Shown: positions 22,966 through 33,912 of the stretch, one piece after another
Layout of the letters: each line of letters opens with the position of its first letter
Position numbering within the stretch: the first letter of the stretch is position 1
Assembly (NCBI GenBank): GCA_958510825.1
Contig: OY294044.1
Span: forward strand, 69,328,095-69,392,094
Length of the DNA stretch: 64,000 bases
Direction of reading: 5' to 3'
Source of the DNA: Brachypterus glaber
Lineage: Eukaryota > Arthropoda > Insecta > Coleoptera > Kateretidae
Translations under genes and position numbers: made by a program
Notes under the pieces: generated by a model
Databases searched by the model: none
What the model was told of the DNA's origin: nothing
What the model saw: the letters and a program-made list of their open reading frames with translations, nothing else

Positions 22966-23384
22966 AGGTCAATGGCGAATTCTCCCGTTAGATTAGACAG
23001 GGACAAAAGTTCTACCCAAAAAGGATAGAAGACATACATACACTCCCACTTCCACCCAACCAAACAAATTCTGTATTTGTTCTTTGTTGAACAAATACAA
23101 TATTAACTTGGCCGGGCGAAATGTGTTACTATAATATTTTTATTAAAGAAATAACTGGCGCCATCTAAATTTTAGTAGAATTATCTTATTCTACAGATTC
23201 ACATTAGCTGTGTTCGTTCGTGCCACTCAGAGCTACAGTTTCCGGCCAACCAAATAAATACTGTATTTGTTGTATAAAAAACAAATACAGTATTTATTTG
23301 GTTGGCTGGAAAGTGTAGCACAAATGAGATAGAGATAGGGTAGACGTCTTTTGTTTCATAATTCTAGTTGTACAGAGCTCCATT

Positions 23385-23747
23385 CAAAAAAATGTTTCTT
23401 TGTATGTTTTTTTTTAATGGCTTTAAGAATATTTTTATAAATTCAATCGAATTTAATTTAGTAGGCTGTTTGGTTTGCTTTCAAGAATGTCGCTCACTTA
23501 TGTTAAAAGTGCCAAAAACACAAATTTGGTTTGGTTTGTTGATTTTAGGATGGAAAAAAAAAATAATCGTGCAAAACATTTCCAAGAAATCGTCTTCACA
23601 TATATAATATAATAAAAATAATAAATTGACTTATTGAAGGGGCATTAGCCACAGTTTGTTTTAGTTTTTTTTTTGGTATTTAACAAACATCATTAGGTTT
23701 AGTTGGTTCGTTACATTGAATTAATTGCATTGTTGTTTCCCCTTCAT
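23385..23747. other. Unassigned stretch
   Basis: AT-rich; the 79-residue open frame at 23368-23607 has no motif. Confidence 0.4.
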
Positions 23748-24479
23748 TCAGAGCGGTCCAAAAGTCACCCCCCCCCCTCTTAACTTTTGAACCAGTTGAG
23801 ATATCGACTTCAAATTTGGAACTTTTAAATAAGACAACTTAAACTATATTTTAGCATATATTTAATACTTTCAGCTCTTAAAATGTGGGCAGGGGGACAT
23901 GGGGGCACATTTTTTTAAATGGAAAGGGGGGTCGTGTAACATATCATTTTAAAGCTTATAAAATTTTCCATTTAACTCCATATTTTTAAATTAAAAAAAA
24001 AACAGTTTTTTGGGTTTAAAATGGGGTTGAAAATGGGTATTAATGTCGAAATTCCTATAAAAAAAAAACAAATAATTTTTTAAAAATGCCTAATTTCATC
24101 ATAAAAAAATGTTAATTATACTTTTAAACTAATTTTAGTTGACATAAATAAAAATTTATAAGAAAAACTTAAAAAATCGAATGTTTTAGCACAAAAAATT
24201 GAAAAATCAAAAACTTAAAAAACATTTTTAAAAAAAATAAAAATATTAGTTTAAATAGAGAATTTTATAAGCTTTAAAATGAAGTATCACACGACCCCCC
24301 TTTCCATTAAAGAAAATGTCCCCCCATGCCCCCCTGCCCACATTTTAAGAGCTGAAAATATCAAATATATGCTAAAAGATAGTTTAAATTGTCTTATTTA
24401 AGAGTTATAAATTTGAAGTCGATATCTCAACTCGTTCAAAAGTTAAAAGGGGGGGGGGTGACTTTTGGACCGCACTGTA
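23748..24479. mobile_element. Foldback element, family E, copy 1
   Basis: Near-complete palindrome of ~730 bases. The left end contains GCGGTCCAAAAGTCACCCC and the right end GGTGACTTTTGGACCGC; the arms are complementary down to a T/A-rich centre near 24110. It contains G-runs and C-runs, such as GGGGGGACATGGGGG-like blocks, that are mirrored. Copies at 36602-37294 (complete) and 60281-60722 (one arm). Confidence 0.85.
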
Positions 24480-24654
24480 TATATTAAACAGTGTATTTTT
24501 GGGTAGGTTCTTTTTTTTACTTTTATAATATTGTGTTTCAAAATCAAATAAATATTTAAAATATTAAAAATTTGGTTATTTTATTAGGTACCTATATAAT
24601 AAAAAAAACAATAATGTGTACCATTATTGTGTTTCTAGTTTTGCAAAGTTTTGA

Positions 24655-24815
24655 TACACGATGTTATGAGTATGCGTAATTTTGGAATGCGAAGTAATGG
24701 CCAGGCGAAGTTTTGGTTTTGCGAAGTTTTGGTTTTGCGAAGTTTTGGTTTACGATGTTTCTGTCACGGTGTTTCGGTCTCGAAGTTATCTTTTGCGAAA
24801 GAAAGACCCATAGCT
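24655..24815 (+). repeat. TTCGC-word repeat, copy 2 (inverted)
   Basis: Contains three close repeats of GCGAAGTTTTGGTTT. It encodes a repetitive open frame (24651-24836), which is a by-product of the repeat. Confidence 0.65.
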
Positions 24816-26739
24816 TTTAAGAGGACCCATATTTAAAATATTTAACCAATTTTTAAAATAAGTATCTGAGGATAGCTATTTTTTAAATATATTTTTTAAG
24901 GAAGATGAAGATAAAAATGAAAGCGAATTCACCTTAACCATGCAATAAAATATAATATTAAGTGGACATTAAAATTACATAAATAGATTAACAACTTACA
25001 CTTTATAATTAATTATAAGCGCATTAAATATGAAAGTAATTAATAGTGAATTATTGCATTACATTAAAATTATGGTAGTTTATAAACGTAAATTATAATA
25101 TTATACTTTAATTTTAAATTATTATTATTCTTTAAAAAAATCACATTTTAATAGTAACACTTTTTAATAAGGGTTAATGCTTTTTTGTGAAAATAATAAA
25201 TAATTTTGTAGACTTCAGATAATAGTATATTATTTTACTAAGAGGAAAAGTGAAGCTTTTTTTACTAGTCTGTAGAATTTACGGACGACGCGAAACATTT
25301 ATTTTTTCTTCAAGCATCCTATATATATTTTTTTAAATATTAATTTTTGAATTTAATTTGTATGTAATGTAACATTTGCAATTTCGGAGAGATTTTTAGG
25401 TATATAAACCATATATTCTTCTTCAATAATTTTTAACCAATTTCACACAAGGTTTTTGCACAGAATCTCGAGTCAACCACCTGTTTACATAATAAACAAA
25501 CAAGTTTTAAGTATGGCTGTCATCAAAGTCAAAGAGTGCTGCCGCAAGTGGTGTGTTTGCTAACTAACTTTTTTTACAGCGTACAACAATGAAATCATTT
25601 TTTTACTGTAAAAAAATAGATCACTTCTAACTAGTGTGTTCATTTATAAAATATGAACATTTTAGTACGCTTGAAGAAAAGTATATTTTTTTCACTACCT
25701 ACTGTACCTTTAGAAATCGCCATTCTTAGGCTAGTTTTCAGTTCAAGAAATTAAATGTCTTCACCTAGAGCAATAATAAAATGATTTCCTACTAGTATAA
25801 ATAAAATTAGATAATTTCTGTTAAATGAGATATTTCTGTTTTTCTTTTGTCTAATTTTTACTAATTAATCCTTAGAAAATACCCAACTACCATTCGTCGT
25901 GAATTTTACCTAAATAATTGGAACCGCTACCATTCATGAGTTGTAATTACGTAGCTCTTACTTATTATATAACTTTAAGGTGTTAAACACATTTAAATAT
26001 ATTTTTATTGGTAACAGAATGGTAAATTCTACCAACATAATATGAATAATAAAGTTGCCTTAACTACGTAATTACCCAAATACCCAATAAATTTATTGGG
26101 TACTTTTGGAACAATATAGTAATATAACCCTGGAGGTCTTTTCATAAAATAGGGTTATATTACTAAAATGTTTCAAAAGATATGTCGCTGCAGCCATAAA
26201 ATGTTACCATAATCCTACTTTAAAGTAACTATTCCTAATTAGTTAAATTATAAATTATAAATTTTTAAACCTTATATTAAAAAACTAAATTTTTAAACGT
26301 TATGTCAGGTATAGGTGTCACATTTCTTTCATTGGTTAAATTCTTAGTTAGTTTAGTGTTAACTTTAAACCAATCTAAGTAAAAAATTTAAATTAATAAA
26401 TTATTGCCAAACTATTATTTAAATGTAGGTATCAAAAATGTCCTTCAGATCTTAAAGATAATGAATTAGCAATTAAAAATTACACACATAGAAATAAAAT
26501 CTTAATCCAAATGAACAAAATTTAAGCAAATGTTAAACTAGATAGGTATTATGATTTTAATTCTAAAACCCAAAAGATTTATCAAAATAATAATTTTTAC
26601 TTATTGTAAAACAACTATTGTAACATACTGTTATGATTTGGCGAGATTTTCTTTTTATTGTTTTATTTTAATGGAAAATCAACTGAACCAAGCCAAATTA
26701 ATGGAAAATAAGTATGTTATATTATATAATATAACATTA
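24816..26739. other. AT-rich stretch with one hairpin
   Basis: No gene recognised. At about 26101-26182, ACTTTTGGAACA...AGTAATATAACCCT faces AGGGTTATATTACT...TGTTTCAAAAG, a ~80-base imperfect hairpin that could be a tiny MITE. Confidence 0.45.
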
Positions 26740-27629
26740 GGGTGGACCTTATATATATTTTTTTATCTTAAAATTTTCATTTATTTTTAACTAGAAAAAT
26801 TCTGAATATATGAGAGTGATCAAACTTCTCTAAGGATGCTGATGGGGCCTTAAAATTAGTAAAATTACCATAAATCATAAAAAATCGTTGAAAATTGTCT
26901 GTAATTTTTGTATAAGTTAAAAATTTAAATGTCTTGGTATCTTATTTTTTTCCTTTTGAGCAAAAACAAAATTATAAACCAAATTTCAAAATGATCAAAA
27001 GATTCTAATGCATTCTAATATTTATTTATAATATTAAAATGATTTAACTAAAACAAAACGAGCTAAGCGCCAACTATGAGCTCCTAAATATTTGGCGCTT
27101 AGCTCGTTTTACTTAAATTATTTTAATGTTATGAATATTTATTAGAGTGCATTAAGTAAAAATAAACTCAGTCCAGTTTGATACAGCCTGTTCCAGAACT
27201 CGCGTACCGAAATTTGAGAGTATATTAAAAACCCTCTGGAAAATATGAAAAAAATTAAAAAAAAAATCCATATTCAATACTAATTAAAAAGGAAGCTATT
27301 TAATCTGACAAAAATTTGACAAAACCGACAGAGGCTATCAAATATTCTATTTTTATAGGGTCACTCCATCCGGCGGTGGTTTTATGATACCCGCCTTAGA
27401 CGGCAGTAACAAACTGCCGCTGCAACTCCATTCAGCGCGCTGAATGTAGTGTTTTTTTTTATTAGAAACTCAGATCTTTTAATTGATTTACTGGCTATAA
27501 ATTCTTAATACAAATTAATAAAATAAAAATACAATAACTGAATTTTATTTATTTATTTCAAAGTAATGAACATAGGAAAAATTTTTATCGGTGTTCCGAA
27601 AAGAGAACATTCTAGCTAGAATGTAATTT

Positions 27630-27875
27630 TAAGATTGGTGCAGAGGGCAAGGAATTTTGGAAGTTTAAACGCAAACAGAAAAGTGGTTGGAGACACTTCG
27701 CGAAATGCAAAAACTGTTGATAATAAAGAAGCTGTCATTTAGACTTTTGAAGAATAATCTGGAACAAGCATTAGTATCGTGGCAAGAAATCTTGATATGT
27801 CTGTCCTGTGTTTAATGAACTAAAAGATGAAGAAACGCATTATTTTTAGCAAACTCGCGTTCAATGTATGAAGCA
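27630..27875 (+). pseudogene. Inverted fragment of the transposase N-terminal region
   Basis: Plus-strand text such as ACTGTTGATAATAAAGAAGC and TAGTATCGTGGCAAGAAATC matches the minus-strand gene's helix-turn-helix region (28690-28870) with about one change in eight. It has in-frame stops and ends after the part corresponding to the TRVQC peptide, where it abuts the end of the minus-strand gene. Confidence 0.8.
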
Positions 27876-27877
27876 TG

Positions 27878-29005
27878 CTAAAGAATATGTTCAAAATGAC
27901 CTCCACCAACTTGAACACATAAAGCAGCTCTTTTTAACAGACTTCTCCTGGCAATTATAATCATATTTGGAGTTACTGACTCAAGCGCTTCATGTATTCG
28001 GTCTCCTAGTTCTTCTACAGTGTCTGGCATATTTCTATACACTAAATTTTTTACATGGCCCCATAAAAAGAAGTCCATTGGAGTGAGATCAGGGGATCTA
28101 GGAGGCCACCTTCTGGAACCCCCACGGCCTATCCAACTGTTTGGAAAACTGATGTCGAGTTGGCTTCTTGCCGTTTCTGAGAAATGCACTGGACATGTTG
28201 AAACCCGATATTATCCACATTTGCCAACCTTTGAAGTGGGATGTCATCAATAAGATTTTCCACTTCATCCCTTAAGAAGTTAGTGTAGGTTTCGCCATTC
28301 AATCTGCCAGGAAACTCATGGGGTCCAACCTAAAAACAAATATTTTAAGCATTTTATGGTGGTTTATTTCTCAAAATAACTTACTATAGCATCTCCCAAT
28401 ATTCCGGCCCAAATATTCAAGGAAAACCTTCGTTGGGGATTTCCTTGCCTGAAGGCATGGGGATTTTCCTGTCCCCAAACATGAGAATTCCTTGAATTAA
28501 AAAAACCATCTCTTTGAAACCCAGACTCATCCGTAAACAGAATGCTTTTTACAAAGTTTTCATTTTATTGATGTTTCTGCAACAGCCATGTGCAAAATTC
28601 GACTCGTAAAGGATAGTCCTCCGGTGTCAAGCATTGTACTCGAGTGTAATGAAAGGGATGCATTTTTTTATCTTTTAGAATTCGTTGAACAGAGGTCTTA
28701 GAAATATCAAGATTTCTAGCCACGATACTAAGGCTTGTTTCAGGTTCTTCTTCAAAAGCCTGAATGACAGCTTCTTCATTATCAACAGTTCTTGCGGTTC
28801 CCGGAGCGCCTCCAATCTCTGTTTTGTTTGGAGTTAAATTTCCAGAATTTCTTGCCCTTTGCACCAATCTTAAAATAACATTTCTGCTAGGATGTTCTTT
28901 ATTGGGAAAACGAATAGAATATTCTACAGATGTAGCTGAAGCACTCCGGCCACACTCGCCATATAAAATTAGCATTTCGCAATACTCTTCTGAAGTAAAC
29001 ATCAT
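27878..29005 (-). pseudogene. Tc1/mariner-type transposase, disrupted
   Basis: A DDE/D transposase gene in pieces. Residues 1-146 (29005-28565) form the DNA-binding part: FTSEEYCEMLILYGECGRSA opens a helix-turn-helix, and TSLSIVARNLDISKTSVQRI is the second. The frame hits TAA at 28565-28567, then resumes without shift as FVKSILFTDESGF, carrying the first catalytic Asp. A 55-nt stretch (28384 to 28330) begins GTAAGT and ends TTTAG. Removing it joins GDAI to VGPHEFPGRLNGETY in frame, so it is probably an intron. Near 28200-28215 a small deletion and frameshift removes the second catalytic Asp before PVHFSET. The last part (28189-27878) holds RWPPRSPDLTPMDFFLWG with the third acidic residue and ends in EHIL. 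It is inactive because of the stop, the frameshift and the lost Asp. Confidence 0.85.
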
Positions 29006-29719
29006 GAAAGTTTTGATATTTTTTTATGACATTAATAAATATTTATGTCACATTAATCACCATGTCAACCTACAGAATATATACCTGCAATAATTAAATT
29101 TGCTTCCATAGCTACAAATTCAACCTTTAATGGTAATTTATAATCAGCAACAGTATTGGTCCACTTAAAGCGTTCTTATTTTTGAATTGAACGAAGATGG
29201 ATTTTTTTTGAAATTTTTTTCATATTTTCCAGAGGGTTTTTAATATACCCTCAAATTTCGGTACGCGAGTTCTGGAACAGGCTGTATATTTTTAAAATGT
29301 TTGTTTACCGTTTGACTCACATTTATGGTGGAAATTCGTAAGCTTTAACACTAACTTTGGCGAATTTTCGGCACGGGTTAGAATCTTTTGATCATTTTGA
29401 AATTTGGGGTATAATTTTGTTTTTGCTCAAAAGGAAAAAAATAAGATGTTAAGTCCTTTAACTTTTTCACTTATATAAAAATTACAGACAATTTTCAAGG
29501 ATTTTTTATTATTTATGGTAATTTTACGAATTTTAGGGTCCCCATTAGCACCCTTAGAAAAGTTTGATCACTCTCAACTTATTTAAAAATATATATATAT
29601 ATATTTTATTTTAACACAAAACGTAATAAATATAATTTTTTAATGAAATAAAATATGTCCAAATAAATAATTTTTTTTGGATATATGAATTATTTTTATA
29701 TGTGTACATTATAATATTA

Positions 29720-30439
29720 GGGTGGACCTTATTTTTTATCATTATTTTAAAAATTTTATTCTGGTGTATATAGAACATCCTGATAAGGGTGTTCATACTT
29801 CTCTAAGGGTCCCAATTGGACCCTTAATATCGTGAAATTACGCAAAGATCGTAAAATATCGTTTGGTTTGGACTGTATTCTTGTATCAGAGGAAATTTTA
29901 AAAGCCTTGAAATCTTAATTATTTTCTTTTTAGTGTACTAAATTATGTGCCAAATATCAAAATGATCAAAAAATTCTATCAAGTGCCGAAAATCCGCCAA
30001 AGTTGCCCCTAAAACACTAAATTTGACGAATTTCCACCATAAATGTGAGAAATAAAAAAAAAGCATTTAAAAAAAATGTCAATCTGGACTTAATTTTATT
30101 TAATGCACATTAATAATATATAATAATTTTACAAAAACAAAACGAGATAAGCGCCAAATAAAAGGCTTTTTTGAGTGCTCTTATTTGTCGATTAGCTTAC
30201 TTATAACTTATAACTTATAATGTTGTACACTCAAAAGGAACAAATTAAGATTTTCCACTGATAAAAAAAGTACAGCCCATTTTCAACGATTTTTCACGAT
30301 TTTTGCGTAATTTCACGATTTTAGGGTTCCAATTGGGACCCTTAGATCACTATAAAGAAGTTTGATCACCCTCATATTTTCAGGATGTTCCAGATACTCT
30401 AAATGAAAATTTAAAAAAATAAAAAAATAAGGTCCACCC
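29720..30439. mobile_element. Foldback element, family F, copy 2
   Basis: 720 bases between TA dinucleotides (29718-29719 and 30440-30441). Left end GGGTGGACCTTATTTTT; right end AAATAAGGTCCACCC. Arms pair over ~200 bases, for example CTAAGGGTCCCAATTGGACC with GGTTCCAATTGGGACCCTTAG. Same family as 26740-29582, but uninterrupted. TA duplication suggests Tc1/mariner-type mobilisation. Confidence 0.9.
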
Positions 30440-30639
30440 TAGTGTATATATTTCAAAAACTACGTATTTATATTGTAAATTATTGTTTTTTTTTTAATTA
30501 TCAAAAGTCGAAGGTTCTTTTTTTATGAAGATTCGATTTTTGTTATTTAAAACAAAACTACATTATAATTCTAAAATAAGACAAGATACATGTCGACAAG
30601 ATAAAATAAAATTTCTATTTATATTCACACTTGTGGAGT

Positions 30640-30712
30640 TATGTGCATGCAAAAGTTGTGGGGTTCAATTCCACAACTTGTGCACACAACCCCACAACTT
30701 GTGCACACGTGC
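30640..30712 (+). repeat. Short tandem repeat around CCACAACTTGTGCACAC
   Basis: The word CCACAACTTGTGCACAC occurs twice in a row (22-base spacing). An inverted AAGTTGTGGGG lies just before. Confidence 0.85.
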
Positions 30713-30715
30713 TTT

Positions 30716-31358
30716 GGGGCTGTCCATATATTACGTAACTCGAATAGGGGGGAGGGGGTCGCAGAAAATGTGACAGTTTGTGAGAGGGGGAAGGAAGGGG
30801 CCTAGGAAAATGTTACGTAACGGACGATTTGAGCGAAGAAACAGAGAGATGCCGTTTGTCGACGTACGGATGGAACGGACAGAATTTCTTATTTTTTCAT
30901 GAAATACATTGATTCATTAGTATCCCTGAAGATGTCTCTAGGAATAAAAGGCGAAACGTCGGATGATAATAATCCACATAATTGCGCATCTGATTTGAAC
31001 ACGGCCAATGAGGGGCACTGGCGCTGAGATTCCCCTACCCCTTCAAATATTTTGCTTCGTTCATTCTTGGGCACTCAACTTAACTACCATCCATGGATCC
31101 ACGGACATATTGCAATGTGTTCCGTACTTTTTACGAGCAATGTATGTATAATTTTTACACTTTATAACGTCTTGCATTATGCAATTATAACCCAAAATTC
31201 TGTATTATGAAGTATATTAGGAAATATTACTAATTTGGATATTGTTACGTTACACCCTGGGGAAGGGGAATATTAGTAAATGTGGCAGCTTGTGACACAG
31301 TGGGGGGGGGGGGTCAAAAATTTAGAAAAATTGCGTTACGTAATATATGGACAGCCCC
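30716..31358. mobile_element. TIR element, GGGGCTGTCC type
   Basis: Left terminus GGGGCTGTCCATATATTACG; right terminus CGTAATATATGGACAGCCCC. TTT borders both sides, a possible 3-bp target duplication. Subterminal G-runs and ATGTTACGTAAC occur in both halves. Non-coding. It contains a hammerhead-like motif at 30921-30965. Confidence 0.85.
30921..30965 (+). ncRNA. Hammerhead-like motif, locus b
   Basis: Stem I: TATCC (30921-30925) pairs with GGATG (30961-30965; last pair T-G). Core CTGAAGAT is at 30926-30933. Stem II: GTCT (30934-30937) pairs with AGGC (30949-30952). GAA is at 30953-30955. Stem III is the palindrome ACGT (30956-30959), followed by C30960 at the expected cleavage site. The GTC triplet before the cut matches the usual hammerhead preference. 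Confidence 0.45.
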
Positions 31359-32826
31359 TTTGGTTCAGAGAGTTTTGCGAAAAAGTGTCCTAAGTCACCC
31401 CAGATATTCTGTTTTGGCTTAATTTGTTATAAAAATTAGCGCAAGCCTAAAGCTTATTTAAAGAAATAAAATCAATAACAAAAATAAATAATAATTACGC
31501 TATAGTTTTATCCGTGTAGCAACGGAATTTTACTAAAAAAAAATATAAAATTATTTATTTAAATTTTGAAGAAAAAAATATTACCTTTTCGTTATTCTTT
31601 ATAAACAGTATCACCTTTGGAAAAAAAAGGAATTTAAAATTTATTTATGTTTCTTCTTTTTACTTTCTCATAAAAGAAAGTATTGTTATAGAAAAATCAA
31701 ATTTTTTTTGGTTAAATTTTTTTCTTTGGAAAAATAAGGAAACTAAAAATTTATTTCTGTTTCTTCTTTTTACTTTCTCATAAAAGAAATTATTCTTCTA
31801 GAAAAAAAAAATTGTTTGCTAAATCATCTTATTTTTTCCTGAAACTCCGAGAAAAATTAAAATAAGCCAAACAAAAGATGTCTGTCGGTCTCTCTGTCTG
31901 TATCCAAAATAACTTAGGAAGACTTTGTCATATTTTTTATTATTTAGAATGGAAGAAAACTTTTAAAATCCACATCAAAGGTAAAGTAAAATGTTTGTCA
32001 TTCCTCCAAAATGCATGAAACTGTTTTTAGACATAATTTTTTTATTATTCACAATAAGAGAAAAATTTAAAAACCAACTAGAAGGTAAAATAAAATTAGA
32101 CCAAATATGTTATTATCATTTTTCCATGAACCCCCCCTCCTCTATAATGTAAAAAAAAATTCTGCACATAACTTTTTTAGTATTCACAATAAAAGAAATA
32201 TTTTAAAACCATCTTAAAGATAAAAAATCCCCCTTCTTTTTAACCACCCCCCAAAATATTAGAAATTAGACATAACTTTTTTTATGAGAAAGTATTCTCT
32301 CATTTAAGACGGCTAGTTTTCTTAGTAGTAAGGAGGAACGTTAAAAAAATACCGCGGTATATTTTTGTTAAAATTTTATACCGTTTAATGTTTAATTATG
32401 TGGAAGAGACTAAGATATTATGAATCGATAAAAATTCTCAAAAAAATGTCGACAATAAAAACCGCAACTTCCTTCAATTAAAAAAGTTAATAAAAAAAGT
32501 CCAAACCAGTGTATTATTCATATCTGATAAAATTAATAATAATCGTTTATAATTACAATTAGTGAATCGTGAGGTAATTTCTATGAACAGTCGGAGATGA
32601 TGGCAGTTGGGATGTGCTTAAGGTCGTCTGATATCCGGTGAAGGAGACATTCCTGGTACCTTTAGTCTGCAGATTTAAGGAAAACGTTATCAAAAGAATA
32701 CTGCCCTGGTGAAGTAAAGGGCAGTAAGTGACCTTGATCAATAGCAGAGTTTTCAAAGTATTAAATCAGGGTTGACGTAAAAACGCCGCTATGCGACAAG
32801 TGTTACTTACTGTCCTTTACTTTAAC
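31359..32826. other. AT-rich stretch with a small tandem duplication
   Basis: Bases about 31612-31720 and 31721-31825 are two diverged units sharing TTTCTTCTTTTTACTTTCTC and ATAAAAGAAA; an inverted piece (ATGAGAAAGTATTCTCTC) is at 32284-32301. No gene recognised; 32559-32756 (minus) has no motif. Confidence 0.5.
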
Positions 32827-32865
32827 CGAGGGGCTGACCGCGAGGAAATCTTTTGTACAAGCCAA

Positions 32866-32990
32866 AGGAACTCAGGAGGAACTCTGGAGGAACTCTGAAG
32901 AACTCTGGAGGAACTCCGGAGGAACTCCGAGGAACTCTGGAGGAACTCCGAGGAACTCCGGAGCAACTCCGAGGAACTCTTTGCAAAAAG
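32866..32990 (+). repeat. 12-bp minisatellite, left array
   Basis: About ten units of the type GGAACTCCGGAG / GGAACTCTGGAG. The glutamate/leucine-rich open frames here are products of the repeat. Confidence 0.9.
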
Positions 32991-33119
32991 GAACTCTTTT
33001 GTACAAATTTCAGACGCGGTCAGAAACAATTATTATTTATTACCCATGCGGATTAACGTTTTTATTTTCAAACTAGATGAGTCGTGACAAACACCTTATC
33101 AAAATATCCTACCTTTGGG

Positions 33120-33292
33120 AGCCAATTTTTTTTTTTTTTTTGGAAGGGGCGCCAAGTTTGGTAGAAACCGTCATCAGGGACAAAGCTTTTTTTCGTGAAG
33201 GTAATTTTTGGGCGCCAATTCTTGTTTCGAAAGGGCGCCAAGCCTTGGTTGAAACCTTCAGGGACAAAGCTTTTTTTTTTGAAGGTGCCTTA
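33120..33292 (+). repeat. Internal duplication of ~80 bp
   Basis: GGCGCCAAG...TTGGT(A/T)GAAACC and CAGGGACAAAGCTTTTTTT recur twice between the two minisatellite arrays. Confidence 0.75.
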
Positions 33293-33335
33293 TTGGCAGT
33301 AGTGCTTGCATAGCGGTAATTTCTACGGCTTCCAG

Positions 33336-33440
33336 AGAGGAGCTCTTAAGGAAAATAGGAGGAATTCCCAAGGAACTCTGGAGGAACTCCGAAGAACTCC
33401 GGAGGAACTCCGAAGGAATTCTGAGGAACTCTTTGCAAAA
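33336..33440 (+). repeat. 12-bp minisatellite, right array
   Basis: Same 12-base units as the left array, in the same orientation. Confidence 0.85.
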
Positions 33441-33599
33441 AGGTACTCTTTTGTACAAATTTCAGACGCGGTCAGCCCCTCGACTTTAACAGTGCAGAAT
33501 AGTCATGGTGTTTTTATTATGAAGTGCCTAGAACCAAAACGTATTTTATACAAGAGTTATTATAATTGACAACCCGTGTACGGCATTACATATCTTCAC

Positions 33600-33912
33600 G
33601 CATGAAGATATTTTTCCAAATAGTCAAATTTTCAAAAAAAAAAAATCTTTTTTCGAAAAACGAAAAAATCTGAAAAAGTAATTTTTAAAAAAAAATATAA
33701 AAAAAAAATATTTTTTTTTTGAAAAACGAAAAAATCTGAAAAAGTAATTTAAAAAAAAAATATTAAAAAAATTTTTTTTTTGAAAAAATATTTTTTTTAA
33801 TCATTTAAAAAAAAATATTTTTTCATTTTTTTTTCAAAAAAAATTGTTAAACAAAAGACGGACAGAAGGACAGACGGACAGACGTACTGACGGGCTGACA
33901 GACAGACAGAGA
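33600..33912. repeat. Low-complexity A/T tract and GACAGACG repeat
   Basis: A- and T-runs with GAAAAACGAAAAAATCTGAA repeated twice (about 33650-33750), then 33855-33912 of GGACAGAC-type 8-10-base units. The latter matches the array at 45570-45676. Confidence 0.8.

Larger units (their letters stand above)
20199..23384. mobile_element. 3.2-kb composite element with ~417-bp inverted ends
   Basis: Left arm 20199-20615 and right arm 22968-23384 are inverted copies with small differences: left end AATGGAGCTCTCTACAACTA, right end TAGTTGTACAGAGCTCCATT. Each arm contains two nested hairpins, for example CCAACCAAATAAATACTGTA pairing with TACAGTATTTATTTGGTTGG at 20276-20330. The interior holds a GAA microsatellite, a ~780-bp tandem duplication and TTCGC repeats. 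No transposase frame was found. Long arms with internal hairpins are typical of foldback-type elements. Flanking target duplication not resolved. Confidence 0.8.
27184..29284 (-). mobile_element. Tc1/mariner-superfamily element with ~72-bp TIRs
   Basis: Termini CAGCCTGTTCCAGAACTCGC and GCGAGTTCTGGAACAGGCTG, with TA on both sides (27182-27183 and 29285-29286). The inverted repeats run about 72 bases with one difference seen and weaker similarity beyond. Inside are a minus-strand transposase remnant (27878-29005) and an extra plus-strand fragment of the same gene (about 27630-27875), so the left half is an inverted partial copy. It inserted into a family F foldback element. Confidence 0.9.
26740..29582. 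mobile_element. Foldback element, family F, copy 1, carrying a nested transposon
   Basis: The left terminus GGGTGGACCTTAT follows TA (26738-26739). The left arm contains GAGAGTGATCAAACTTCTCT, and the right arm (29365-29582) carries the complement AGAAAAGTTTGATCACTCTC. The expected last ~80 bases, ending AAGGTCCACCC, are missing and replaced by an AT run. The element centre at 27058-27112 is a 19-base-arm hairpin, AAACGAGCTAAGCGCCAA against TTGGCGCTTAGCTCGTTT. The Tc1/mariner element at 27184-29284 sits inside. Confidence 0.8.
32827..33482. mobile_element. CGAGGGG-type TIR element 1 (8-bp target duplication)
   Basis: 656 bases. Termini CGAGGGGCTGACCGCG and CGCGGTCAGCCCCTCG form perfect 16-base inverted repeats. 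The 8-bp direct repeat ACTTTAAC flanks it at 32819-32826 and 33483-33490. Arrays of 12-base GGAACTC-containing units lie near both ends. A 50-base block ending GACGCGGTCAG occurs at about 32980-33026 and again at the right end. No transposase. The 8-bp duplication fits hAT-like superfamilies; assignment is tentative. Confidence 0.85.

Noticed and set aside
27356..27440. GC-rich block with a palindrome ATTCAGCGCGCTGAAT inside the mariner element
   Set aside because: Unusual composition, but no second copy, terminus or coding frame was found to interpret it.
32817..33569. Glu/Leu-rich and Ser-rich open frames (EELRGT-type repeats)
   Set aside because: They are translations of the 12-bp minisatellite in several frames on both strands.
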